This document shows, in pieces, positions 1 to 5,953 of a stretch of 6,996 nt of DNA (within the stretch, counting starts at the first letter, position 1; each line of letters starts with the position of its first letter). The notes under the pieces were generated by a model, which was given only the letters and a program-made list of their open reading frames with translations, did no database searches and was not told the origin of the DNA. The DNA is from an uncultured Spirochaetaceae bacterium (GTDB lineage: Bacteria > Spirochaetota > Spirochaetia > Sphaerochaetales > Sphaerochaetaceae): positions 1 to 6,996 of the forward strand of contig CANRIJ010000077.1 in the NCBI GenBank assembly GCA_947630635.1, read 5' to 3'. The translations under genes were made by a program, and so were the position numbers.

Positions 1-711
1 TATGGCGCCATGCTTGTTGAGTCTCTCTTAGGAATAATCTCTCTAGTAGCAGTATCAGCAATTGCCACAAACGGAAATATCCCAGCAGGAACACCTCAAG
101 ACCTCTTTGCATCAGCAGTATCAGGATTCCTTGCAACTCTTCATGTAAATACAAACGTTGCATTCACTCTCGTATCACTCTCTGTATCGGCCTTCGCCCT
201 TACCTCACTTGACTCTGTTGCTCGTGTTGGAAGACTTACATGGCAAGAGTTCTTCCTCAATGCAGAAGATGATCACACAGAGAAAGAGCTTCCTGTTTGG
301 AAGAAGGTCATCACAAACAGCTGGATTGCCACTATTGCAGTACTCATTCCTTCATACGCACTTATGAAGGTTGGCTATGCAACAATATGGCCGCTCTTTG
401 GCTCTGCAAACCAGCTTCTTGCTGTTCTTTCGCTCTCTGCATGCGCTGTATTCTTGAAGAAGATCCAGAAGAAGAACTTCATGATGTTCGTTCCTATGTT
501 CTTCATGCTTGCAGTAACAGGCACAGCTCTTGTCCAGATCATGATCAGACAGGGCAGAAACCTTCTTGCAGGAAACGGAGTTGCAGCAGCATCCCTCCAG
601 CTCGTATTTGCTGTTCTTCTCTTTGCTCTTGGCGCAGTCGTTGTAGTACAGTGCTGCCAAAAGCTATTTGGAAAAGAAAAGGCAAAGGCACCAACTGCTG
701 TGAATGCCTAA
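1..711 (+). CDS. cstA: Carbon starvation protein A (CstA) family transporter, C-terminal part (5' end outside window)
   Basis: Inner-membrane transporter of the CstA family; characterised members import peptides or pyruvate. The reading frame is open from base 1, so the first ATG in the window (position 10) is internal. The visible 236 residues begin with YGAML, which matches the conserved YGxMLxE segment. Other family signatures are FALTSLDSVARVGR (about residues 66-79 of the visible part) and WPLFGSANQLLA (130-141). I count about six hydrophobic segments (roughly 4-22, 50-70, 105-122, 128-150, 159-182, 197-217), ending in a short Lys-rich cytoplasmic-type tail. CstA proteins are usually 500-700 residues long, so more than half is missing upstream. 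Codon use (GCA, CTT/CTC, ATC, little ATA or CTA) differs from the downstream genes and suggests high expression. The gene ends 15 bp before a strong terminator. The family call is secure; the substrate (peptides or pyruvate) cannot be told from this part. Confidence 0.9.
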   Translation, partial: YGAMLVESLLGIISLVAVSAIATNGNIPAGTPQDLFASAVSGFLATLHVNTNVAFTLVSLSVSAFALTSLDSVARVGRLTWQEFFLNAEDDHTEKELPVWKKVITNSWIATIAVLIPSYALMKVGYATIWPLFGSANQLLAVLSLSACAVFLKKIQKKNFMMFVPMFFMLAVTGTALVQIMIRQGRNLLAGNGVAAASLQLVFAVLLFALGAVVVVQCCQKLFGKEKAKAPTAVNA

Positions 712-726
712 TTCATTTGGCTTTTA

Positions 727-761
727 AAAAAAGAGGCTCTCAAAACGGGAGCCTCTTTTTT
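727..761. terminator. Bidirectional rho-independent terminator between convergent cstA and the acyltransferase-like gene
   Basis: GAGGCTC (733-739) pairs perfectly with GAGCCTC (749-755). The stem is extended outward by six A-T pairs (727-732 with 756-761) and inward by a G-U and a C-G pair, leaving a loop of about 5 nt. The T-run at 756-761 serves cstA on the + strand. The A-run at 726-732 becomes a U-run on the - strand and serves the operon that ends at 799. The position between two convergent genes supports use in both directions. Confidence 0.92.
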
Positions 762-798
762 ATTTTCTCGATTATCATATGCTCAACTCTATCTGAAA

Positions 799-1362
799 TT
801 ATCTTTTGACTCTGCCAATTATAACGGCAGGATTTCCGGCAAGATGCATAAAATCAGGAAAGCTATCCTTAACAACAGTGCCCTGGTCTACAACAACACC
901 TCTGCCGAGTGTGACATTTGGCATGATGAGAGTCCCAGATCCAATTAATACATTATCGCCAATCTTAACTGGATCTTTAAGCATATAGCCACGCTGTCTA
1001 AGCTCTGCCTCATCGGGGCTTGTTCTTGTTATTATAGTCACGTCCCTTCCAAAGCGAACATTGTTTCCTATGGTAATGCCGCCCTCCTCTATGAGGTTAA
1101 GACCCTCGCCAGAAATGAAATTATCGCCAATTGAGGTAAAATGCCCTGCCCAGTTTGCGTATAGAGGGAGTGCTATATCGGGATTCTCGCCAATGCTTTT
1201 GAACATCTCTCTCAAGAGCTCGTCTTTTCTCTTGATATCCGAGGATGAGAGGCTATTTAGTTCATACAGCCTGGAAAGAAGATCAATCTGATTCTTCTTG
1301 AGGTTTCCGCTATCTGGTATGAAGAGTCGGTTATTCACCAAGCTGTACTTGTATCCTGTCAT
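799..1362 (-). CDS. Hexapeptide-repeat (left-handed beta-helix) acyltransferase-like protein, maltose/galactoside O-acetyltransferase type, catalytic His replaced
   Basis: The 187-residue protein resembles sugar O-acetyltransferases (Maa/LacA type). It has a helical N-terminal region (about 20-60, including KRKDELLREMF) and then hexapeptide repeats: TSIGDNF (76-82), ITIGNNVRFGRDVTI (96-110), VKIGDNVLIGSGTLIMPNVTLGRGVVV (132-158) and the terminal AGNPAVIIGRV (175-185). Length and domain order fit the family. The usual Y-T-A-T-H-P segment with the catalytic His reads I-T-R-T-S-P, with Ser115 where His is expected. The Asn-containing stretch near residue 85 is replaced by SGEG, and the typical WIG and GAGSVV are LIG and DQGTVV. 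It may be inactive, a binding protein, or a subfamily with another chemistry. It is the last gene of the operon, 31 nt after the propeller gene. No SD precedes the ATG (AAGAGG lies about 20 nt away), but an in-frame stop 10 codons upstream with no other start between them supports this ATG. Confidence 0.82.
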   Translation of the reverse strand: MTGYKYSLVNNRLFIPDSGNLKKNQIDLLSRLYELNSLSSSDIKRKDELLREMFKSIGENPDIALPLYANWAGHFTSIGDNFISGEGLNLIEEGGITIGNNVRFGRDVTIITRTSPDEAELRQRGYMLKDPVKIGDNVLIGSGTLIMPNVTLGRGVVVDQGTVVKDSFPDFMHLAGNPAVIIGRVKR

Positions 1363-1393
1363 ACACGAAAGATAACTATGAAAAGCCTCTTAG

Positions 1394-2368
1394 TTAAATC
1401 TCGTCTTTTCCTAGTAGAAGTCCTATTGATTCATATACATATGAAAAGAAGGCAATCCTCTGAATAGAGTTAGCAGAGTAATAGCAATACCAGGTATCCT
1501 CACTCTCCTTGTAGTGAATATCGACAGAGGATATGTACCTATTTGCCCATCCCTTCGCGGGAGTGCGCTCGATTGTCTTCTCATTTGAAAAATGTATACC
1601 ATCGCTGCTTGATAAAAGCACTAGCGATGTAGTTGACCTGTCTCTGTCTCTATCGTAGGAATACTCGCACTCAAGTGCGGCAATACCATCAGAGCAAGGG
1701 ATTATCCTAAAGGAGCCAACTGCAAGATTGCGCCTTATGCCATCGCTCTCAATCTGAAAGATAGGCTCCTCATTAATCTCATATGGACCATCAATGTAAT
1801 CAGCCTCTCCATACATCAGATATGGAGTTGCCTTCTGTCTTGTGTCATATATTCTTGTTTCGCCAGCGCCAAAATAGAGTCTGTACTTATTTCCCCATCT
1901 TATGAGATTTGGACGTGATATCCTTCTTACGCCACCTCTGAAGACCGCTTTAAGAATCCTATCAGAATCAAGGAGGACCTTCGGAGCAGACCATAGGGCA
2001 AGATCTGTTGAGCTGGTGATCATAATCCTCGAGTTCTCGCTCTTATCCTTGTCCTTGGAAAATGGAAGGGAATCTCTCTTCTCGTATAAGAGGTAGTAAG
2101 TGTTGCCCTCCTTAAATACAAACGGAGAATGAGAACGCAGAAAGAGCCTATGCTCCCTCTTCCAATCCAAGCCTGAGGTTGAAGTAAAGTGCTCTATTCC
2201 AATCCATGTATGGGCAAAGAGGTGCCAAAGCCCATCCGGAGAGTCCTCCGGAAGCAGAAAAGAGGGGTCGCAGAGCCTCGGCGTAGAGCGATCTTTATAG
2301 GTTATCGGCTCATCGCTATACGAATACCAATAGGCATTGTAGAGCTTTCCAAGGCTCTGGAAGCGCAT
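1394..2368 (-). CDS. Five-bladed beta-propeller protein resembling GH43/GH32/GH130-type glycoside hydrolases, function unknown
   Basis: The 324 residues show the repeating blade pattern of clan GH-F/GH-J-like propellers: CDPSFLLPE..LWHLFAHT (33-54), SPFVFKEGNTYYLLYEK (81-97), SRPNLIRWGNKYRLYFGAGE (151-170), VGSFRIIPCSDGIAALECEY (217-236) and SVDIHYKESEDTWYCYYSAN (281-300). The early DP and later SRP/E motifs resemble the acidic active-site positions of these enzymes (D34 and a Glu such as E170 are candidates), but I cannot assign a catalytic set. The sequence starts MRFQSLGKLYNAYW with no signal peptide, so a cytoplasmic protein is expected, perhaps acting on intracellular or cell-envelope sugar precursors. 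A local YDRDRDRST stretch (238-246) is unusually charged. The start is well supported: AAGGAG lies 9 nt before the ATG, inside the end of the preceding gene, whose stop is 2 nt away. The fold is fairly certain; substrate and activity are not. A glycosyltransferase-associated sensor domain is an alternative. Confidence 0.75.
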   Translation of the reverse strand: MRFQSLGKLYNAYWYSYSDEPITYKDRSTPRLCDPSFLLPEDSPDGLWHLFAHTWIGIEHFTSTSGLDWKREHRLFLRSHSPFVFKEGNTYYLLYEKRDSLPFSKDKDKSENSRIMITSSTDLALWSAPKVLLDSDRILKAVFRGGVRRISRPNLIRWGNKYRLYFGAGETRIYDTRQKATPYLMYGEADYIDGPYEINEEPIFQIESDGIRRNLAVGSFRIIPCSDGIAALECEYSYDRDRDRSTTSLVLLSSSDGIHFSNEKTIERTPAKGWANRYISSVDIHYKESEDTWYCYYSANSIQRIAFFSYVYESIGLLLGKDEI

Positions 2369-2370
2369 CT

Positions 2371-2661
2371 CTAGCTTCTCCTTCTAGGAGAGAAGAATGG
2401 ATAGAGCTTATCCTCCAAGTGAAACTTCTTATTAGCCCACTTTACAATCTTGTTGTAGATGAAAAATGCCAATACGGTAGAGATTATAAATACCGCAAGA
2501 AGCAAAAGCGGGGGCACCATTGCACTCTCAGAGAGAGATGGGAACCACTGATTTAGCTTTCCAACCAGAAATATGCCCAAAAGCATAAAGGCTCCGAGGA
2601 GCACGACATTCAAAACAGTGGCAATAACCATGAAAAGAAGCGTATTCGCCTTCTTACCCAT
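2371..2661 (-). CDS. Small two-helix membrane protein, unknown function, overlapping lspA
   Basis: I do not recognise a characterised family. The 96-residue protein has two long hydrophobic segments (about 8-35 and 49-71) separated by a polar turn NQWFPSLSESAM, and a basic C-terminal tail (KWANKKFHLE...PRRRS). Positive charges at both ends (MGKK and the tail) predict a hairpin with both termini in the cytoplasm. It starts inside the end of lspA, overlapping by 8 nt in a different frame, and has a perfect AGGAGG at 2666-2671, only 4 nt from the ATG. Its own last codons hold the SD of the propeller gene. This tight packing between lspA and the downstream gene argues that it is real and made together with LspA. 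A role in the membrane alongside the signal peptidase is a guess from location only. Confidence 0.8.
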   Translation of the reverse strand: MGKKANTLLFMVIATVLNVVLLGAFMLLGIFLVGKLNQWFPSLSESAMVPPLLLLAVFIISTVLAFFIYNKIVKWANKKFHLEDKLYPFFSPRRRS

Positions 2662-3208
2662 TTTTCCTCCTAGAATCCTTCTCCCTTTTCAGTCTCTTCT
2701 TATCGCTTCTAAATGCAAAGCTTATCAGAAGGAGTATCACACATACCACAACAGTGCCATCTGCGATATTCCAAGTTGGAAATCTCTCATATCCCAAGAA
2801 GCCGTTCATATCAGTGGATATGAAATCGACAACTCTGAGGTGCCTGAAGACTCTATCTATGAGGTTCCCAATTCCTCCGCCTAGTATTCCTGCAAGACAC
2901 CATCTCTGGAACATAGAGACTTCGCCTCTCTCTTTTCTAGAGACAATAATATAACCCACAAAAGCCATAATTAAAAGCGGTAAAACTATAAATAGCAAGA
3001 CTTTAGCTACAAGTGGGAAACTTGATCCTATCGAGAAGGCAACTGCATCGTTTCTCACATGCACTATCCAAAGCCAGTTATGGAAAAAACTGAGTCCAAT
3101 TGTGTCTTCGGGAATATACTTGACAACAAGCGCCTTTGACACCTGGTCCAGAACTATAATGACGAAGGTAAGGATAAACGGGAGATAGTACTTATAGGTC
3201 TTTCTCAA
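2654..3208 (-). CDS. lspA: Lipoprotein signal peptidase (signal peptidase II), TTG start
   Basis: An inner-membrane aspartic peptidase that removes the signal peptide from diacylglyceryl-prolipoproteins. All family motifs are visible in the 184 residues: DQVSK (21-25), VRNDAVAFS (51-59, in place of the common NxGAAFS), GGGIGNLIDR (110-119), VVDF with catalytic D128, and WNIAD with catalytic D150. Four hydrophobic segments (about 9-24, 64-90, 103-118, 148-167) match the known topology. The two catalytic Asp residues are 22 apart rather than the 18 seen in the E. coli enzyme, so the loop between them is slightly longer. The C-terminus carries a strongly basic extension (KKRLKREKDSRRKNG). The start codon is TTG, overlapping the stop of the upstream nif3-family gene by 4 nt (TTGA), with GGAG 8 nt upstream. 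No other start fits, since the next Met is residue 81. LspA implies a lipoprotein-bearing envelope. Confidence 0.95.
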   Translation of the reverse strand: MRKTYKYYLPFILTFVIIVLDQVSKALVVKYIPEDTIGLSFFHNWLWIVHVRNDAVAFSIGSSFPLVAKVLLFIVLPLLIMAFVGYIIVSRKERGEVSMFQRWCLAGILGGGIGNLIDRVFRHLRVVDFISTDMNGFLGYERFPTWNIADGTVVVCVILLLISFAFRSDKKRLKREKDSRRKNG

Positions 3209-3957
3209 AGCCCAGTCTCCGAATCAATAAAGACAGTATCGATATTAAGCTCTTTCTCACTCCATCGCTGAAGAGCCTTGACTCCAAATGTCTCGCTTTG
3301 ATAGTGCCCGAATGCAAGGACATCTATTTTCCCTTCCTTTGCAATGTGGAACTTATCATGATGAAACTCACCGGTGATAAATAGATCAACGCCCTCTCTT
3401 ATTGCCTCTTCAAGATCGCTTCCCCCGCTGCCAGATACTATTGCAACGCTCTCAATCTTCCTATCGTGGTTTTTAAGCGCAATTGAAAGAACTGGGCTAT
3501 AGCCCAGAAGAGCACCCACCTCCTCAAGCGTCATAGGAAATGGAAGTCTTCCCTTAAAGCCAATCCAGTTTCCCCTGAAATTCGCAAAGGGGTCAAAGCT
3601 CTTCATGCCAAGCCTAAGGGCAATTTGCGCATTGTTTCCCAAAAACGGATGGGCATCTAGTGGCAAATGAGCTGCAAATAGAAATAAGCCCGAATCTATG
3701 GCGGCCTTTACTCTCCTGTAGTGAGAGCCGGTAATCATAATGGGCTCTCCCCAAAATAGGCCATGATGCACAACAAGGATATCTGCCTTCTCGAGAGCGC
3801 TCTTCTCTATGGAATCAAGAGAGGCATCAACAGCAAATGCCGCCCTCTTAAGCTCTCTGTCCTCCCCTCCGATTTGCATGCCATTATTAGAGAAATCCTG
3901 GAATTTAGACAGGTCCAAAAGACTCTCCAACCTAGAGGCATACTCACTGATTAGCAT
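3205..3957 (-). CDS. Nif3/YbgI family dinuclear metal-binding protein (GTP cyclohydrolase 1 type 2 homolog)
   Basis: A member of the DUF34/NIF3 family: toroidal hexamers with a di-metal site on the inner face, whose cellular role is still debated. The 250 residues carry the full metal-ligand set at family-typical spacing: VVHHGLFWG with H64 and H65, AAHLPLDAHP with D101, and GHYQSETFGV with H218 and E222, closely matching E. coli YbgI (H63, H64, D101, H215, E219). The conserved GNN (107-109), GSGGSD (176-181) and TGEFHHD (195-201) are also present. The length is that of the short, one-piece form without the PII-like insert found in some Firmicute and eukaryotic members. The start matches the usual family N-terminus (FSNNGMQIGG corresponds to the W-D-N-x-G-L-Q-x-G region). 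It is the first gene of the five-gene operon, and its TGA overlaps the lspA start. No SD is visible before its ATG. The name GTP cyclohydrolase is inherited and probably misleading. Confidence 0.93.
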   Translation of the reverse strand: MLISEYASRLESLLDLSKFQDFSNNGMQIGGEDRELKRAAFAVDASLDSIEKSALEKADILVVHHGLFWGEPIMITGSHYRRVKAAIDSGLFLFAAHLPLDAHPFLGNNAQIALRLGMKSFDPFANFRGNWIGFKGRLPFPMTLEEVGALLGYSPVLSIALKNHDRKIESVAIVSGSGGSDLEEAIREGVDLFITGEFHHDKFHIAKEGKIDVLAFGHYQSETFGVKALQRWSEKELNIDTVFIDSETGL

Positions 3958-3964
3958 GCGATAG

Positions 3965-3970
3965 AGTTTA
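3965..3970 (-). promoter_or_regulatory. Candidate -10 element for the nif3-lspA operon
   Basis: On the - strand TAAACT (4 of 6 matches to TATAAT) lies 7 nt before the nif3-family ATG. No good -35 is found at 16-18 nt (about 3/6 at best). If used, transcription would start at or beside the ATG, which would fit the lack of an SD. This is weak and only suggestive. Confidence 0.25.
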
Positions 3971-3975
3971 AATCA

Positions 3976-4004
3976 TTGACATGAAATATTCCACCTCATA
4001 ACAT
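3976..4004 (+). promoter_or_regulatory. Sigma70-type promoter of the Lon-like protease gene
   Basis: A perfect TTGACA (3976-3981), a 17-nt spacer, and TAACAT (3999-4004, 4 of 6 matches to TATAAT). The predicted transcription start, about 7 nt after the -10, falls at 4011-4012, which is the ATG itself. No SD lies between the promoter and the ATG, so a leaderless transcript is implied. The whole element sits in the 54-bp divergent spacer and overlaps the possible operon promoter on the other strand. Confidence 0.6.
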
Positions 4005-4011
4005 TTTACCC

Positions 4012-5895
4012 ATGCTTTCCCATCTAGATGGGAACCAGGTAAGGTTCTCATTTGAAACAGAGGATTTCTCATCTATTAAACCCAATAAGAAGACCGTTGG
4101 CCAGGATAGAGCCATAGAGCTCTTGAAGATGGCTCTGAAAATAGACAGAGAGGGCTACAACATATATATCTCGGCGCCCGAGGGCGTTAATGCAATAAGG
4201 GCGCTGGAAGAGGCAATAACGGAGCTTAATGAGGGCACTGAAAAGCTAAAGGACGCAGTCTATGTCTACTCCTTTGATCGCCCTGATAGGCCCAAAATCC
4301 TCACACTCAGGAGAGGAGACGGAAAGAGACTCAAAGATACGCTATGCGCTCTTAAGAACGGAAAGATAAAAATCGATGATGCACTCTCTTCAGGATTTGA
4401 GGAAAAGGCAAACTCATACATAAAACGCGTCTATGATGAGAAGATAGATGAGGCATTTGAAGTCAACCTATACCTAGATAGAAGCACACTTACATCTCCT
4501 CCGCTTATCTATGAGAAGAATCTATCTCACTCAGCGCTATTTGGGAAAAGAGAGAAAGGCGAGATTTTACACATGGCAATCAAAAGCGGATCCTTTCAGG
4601 AGGCATCTGGCGGATACCTGGTATTGGACTCTGGAGAGATAACCTCCAATGAAGCGCTATGGAACACGCTTAAGAATCACTTGGAGTCCTCATCTCAATC
4701 ACTGGAAACAGAGGAAATAGAGGGCGAAGAGTGCACTCCAATCAAGGCCGAAAAGCTGAGAATTCCAACGAAGGCAATTCTAATTGGAAGCGAAGATGAG
4801 TATGAAAAGCTCTCTGATAAAGACAGCACCTTCTTAATCAATTTCAAGGTCTCCCCCGAATTTGACTATCAAATGGACTCAAATAGGGAGAATGCCGAAA
4901 AGACCATATCGTACCTAAAGGAAGAATTCTCCTCGGCCAAGATCTCTGACTTGGCCTTCTCTGAGATACTTCGCTACTCCTCAGAGCTCACAGAGGACCG
5001 AAAGAAGCTCTCTACAGAGATGGAGATCCTAATAGACCTTATCAAAGAGGCAGAGGAGCTATCATCCCAAAATAAAGGCAATGAGATAACCGGAAGCGAC
5101 ATCAGAAAGGCAATTGATAAAAGACACTATTTCAGCGCACTGACTGAAGAAAAGATCAACAGGGAGATAGAGCGCGGCATAATAGTCATGGACCTCAAGG
5201 GAGAGAGAGTGGGACTTATAAACGGCCTTGCTGTCATGGATAGAGGCCTATCATCCTACGGAACGCCAGTTGTCATATCTGCTACTGTTGCCCCTGGAAG
5301 CGAGGGAATCGTGAATATCGAGCATGAAGCAGGACTCTCTGGAGGCATTCATGACAAGGGAGTCCTGATTCTCGAGGGCTACCTTAGGCATAAATACTCT
5401 CGCTTCTTCCCACTCTCTCTATATGCTGGAATATGCCTTGAGCAGAACTATGGGGAAATCGATGGAGACAGCGCTTCCTCAGCTGAGCTCTGCGCTCTGC
5501 TCTCTGCAATCGGAGAGATTCCAATCAGGCAGGATATTGCAATAACCGGATCGGTAAACCAAATGGGAATACTTCAGCCAGTTGGAGGCATCAACGAGAA
5601 GATCACTGGCTTTTACAGGGCATGCAAGACGCTTGGACTGACTGGCAAGCAGGGGGTAATAATTCCGAGGCAGAATATCACATCGATTATTCTCCCATAC
5701 GAGGTTGAGGATGCCATAGATAAGGGACTCTTTCATATTTGGGCCATAGACACAATCGATGATGGATTTGGACTTCTATCTGGTCTTGAGGGCGGAAGCC
5801 GAGACAAAAAGGGAGTCTTTCCTCCGGGATCCTTTCACAGAATCGTCGAAGACGAGCTGAGAAGAATCTACCGCAACAGCCAGAAGCAAAGCTGA
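4012..5895 (+). CDS. Lon-family (AAA_32/LonB-like) protease with intact Ser-Lys dyad and degenerate Walker A
   Basis: Cytoplasmic Lon-type serine protease of the AAA_32 group (the family of E. coli YcbZ). The N-terminal AAA-like region has VGQDRA (29-34) and GYNIYISAPEG (48-58), then YVYSFDRPDRPK (84-95), all typical. A Walker-B-like GGYLVLD (200-206), IPTKAILIGS (251-260) and a helical lid (about 295-375) follow. The Lon protease domain (about 385-590) has NGLAV, GDSASSAE with catalytic S487, GSVNQMG and VGGINEK with catalytic K530; the 43-residue spacing equals that of E. coli Lon. The P-loop is broken: where family members have GxxGxGR/K-T/S, this reads A-P-E-G-V-N-A-I (55-62), losing both later glycines and the basic residue. 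At 627 residues it is shorter than the usual 750-800, and the coiled-coil insert around 111-150 is mostly gone. An upstream in-frame stop at 3982 and no alternative start fix the ATG. Probably an ATP-independent or ATP-weak protease. Confidence 0.9.
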   Translation: MLSHLDGNQVRFSFETEDFSSIKPNKKTVGQDRAIELLKMALKIDREGYNIYISAPEGVNAIRALEEAITELNEGTEKLKDAVYVYSFDRPDRPKILTLRRGDGKRLKDTLCALKNGKIKIDDALSSGFEEKANSYIKRVYDEKIDEAFEVNLYLDRSTLTSPPLIYEKNLSHSALFGKREKGEILHMAIKSGSFQEASGGYLVLDSGEITSNEALWNTLKNHLESSSQSLETEEIEGEECTPIKAEKLRIPTKAILIGSEDEYEKLSDKDSTFLINFKVSPEFDYQMDSNRENAEKTISYLKEEFSSAKISDLAFSEILRYSSELTEDRKKLSTEMEILIDLIKEAEELSSQNKGNEITGSDIRKAIDKRHYFSALTEEKINREIERGIIVMDLKGERVGLINGLAVMDRGLSSYGTPVVISATVAPGSEGIVNIEHEAGLSGGIHDKGVLILEGYLRHKYSRFFPLSLYAGICLEQNYGEIDGDSASSAELCALLSAIGEIPIRQDIAITGSVNQMGILQPVGGINEKITGFYRACKTLGLTGKQGVIIPRQNITSIILPYEVEDAIDKGLFHIWAIDTIDDGFGLLSGLEGGSRDKKGVFPPGSFHRIVEDELRRIYRNSQKQS

Positions 5896-5906
5896 ATTTG
5901 TCTTTT

Positions 5907-5935
5907 TTGAGCTCTGTAAGTAACTTAAGTGTAAT
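5907..5935 (+). promoter_or_regulatory. Sigma70-type promoter for the 158-aa membrane protein, with internal inverted repeat
   Basis: TTGAGC (5907-5912, 4/6), a 17-nt spacer and TGTAAT (5930-5935, 5/6) lie in the 58 bp between the Lon-like gene and the next gene. The start of transcription would be near 5942, leaving a very short leader with SD GGAGG at 5942-5946, 7 nt before the ATG at 5954. The spacer contains TAAGT-A-ACTTA (5917-5927) and the overlapping 8-bp palindrome ACTTAAGT (5923-5930), a possible operator. Confidence 0.5.
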
Positions 5936-5953
5936 CTCAATGGAGGTTACAGA

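Noticed and set aside
297..809. 170-codon + strand frame overlapping the end of cstA and the terminator
   Set aside because: Cys/Ser/Arg-rich composition, reads through the terminator hairpin, and overlaps the clear CstA frame. Not a gene.
1363..1393. Separate promoter for the acyltransferase-like gene in the 31-nt gap
   Set aside because: A few A/T-rich hexamers occur but no -35/-10 pair with proper spacing. Readthrough from the operon is simpler.
5479..5736. 85-codon open frame on the - strand inside the Lon-like gene
   Set aside because: It lies entirely opposite the conserved protease domain, shows no family motif and has no supporting context. It is a shadow frame.
5877..5908. CAGC/GCTG inverted repeat followed by a T-rich run after the Lon-like gene, as a terminator
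   Set aside because: The stem is only 4 bp with a 10-nt loop, and the T-run begins several bases later. The T-run is better explained as sequence around the next promoter's -35.
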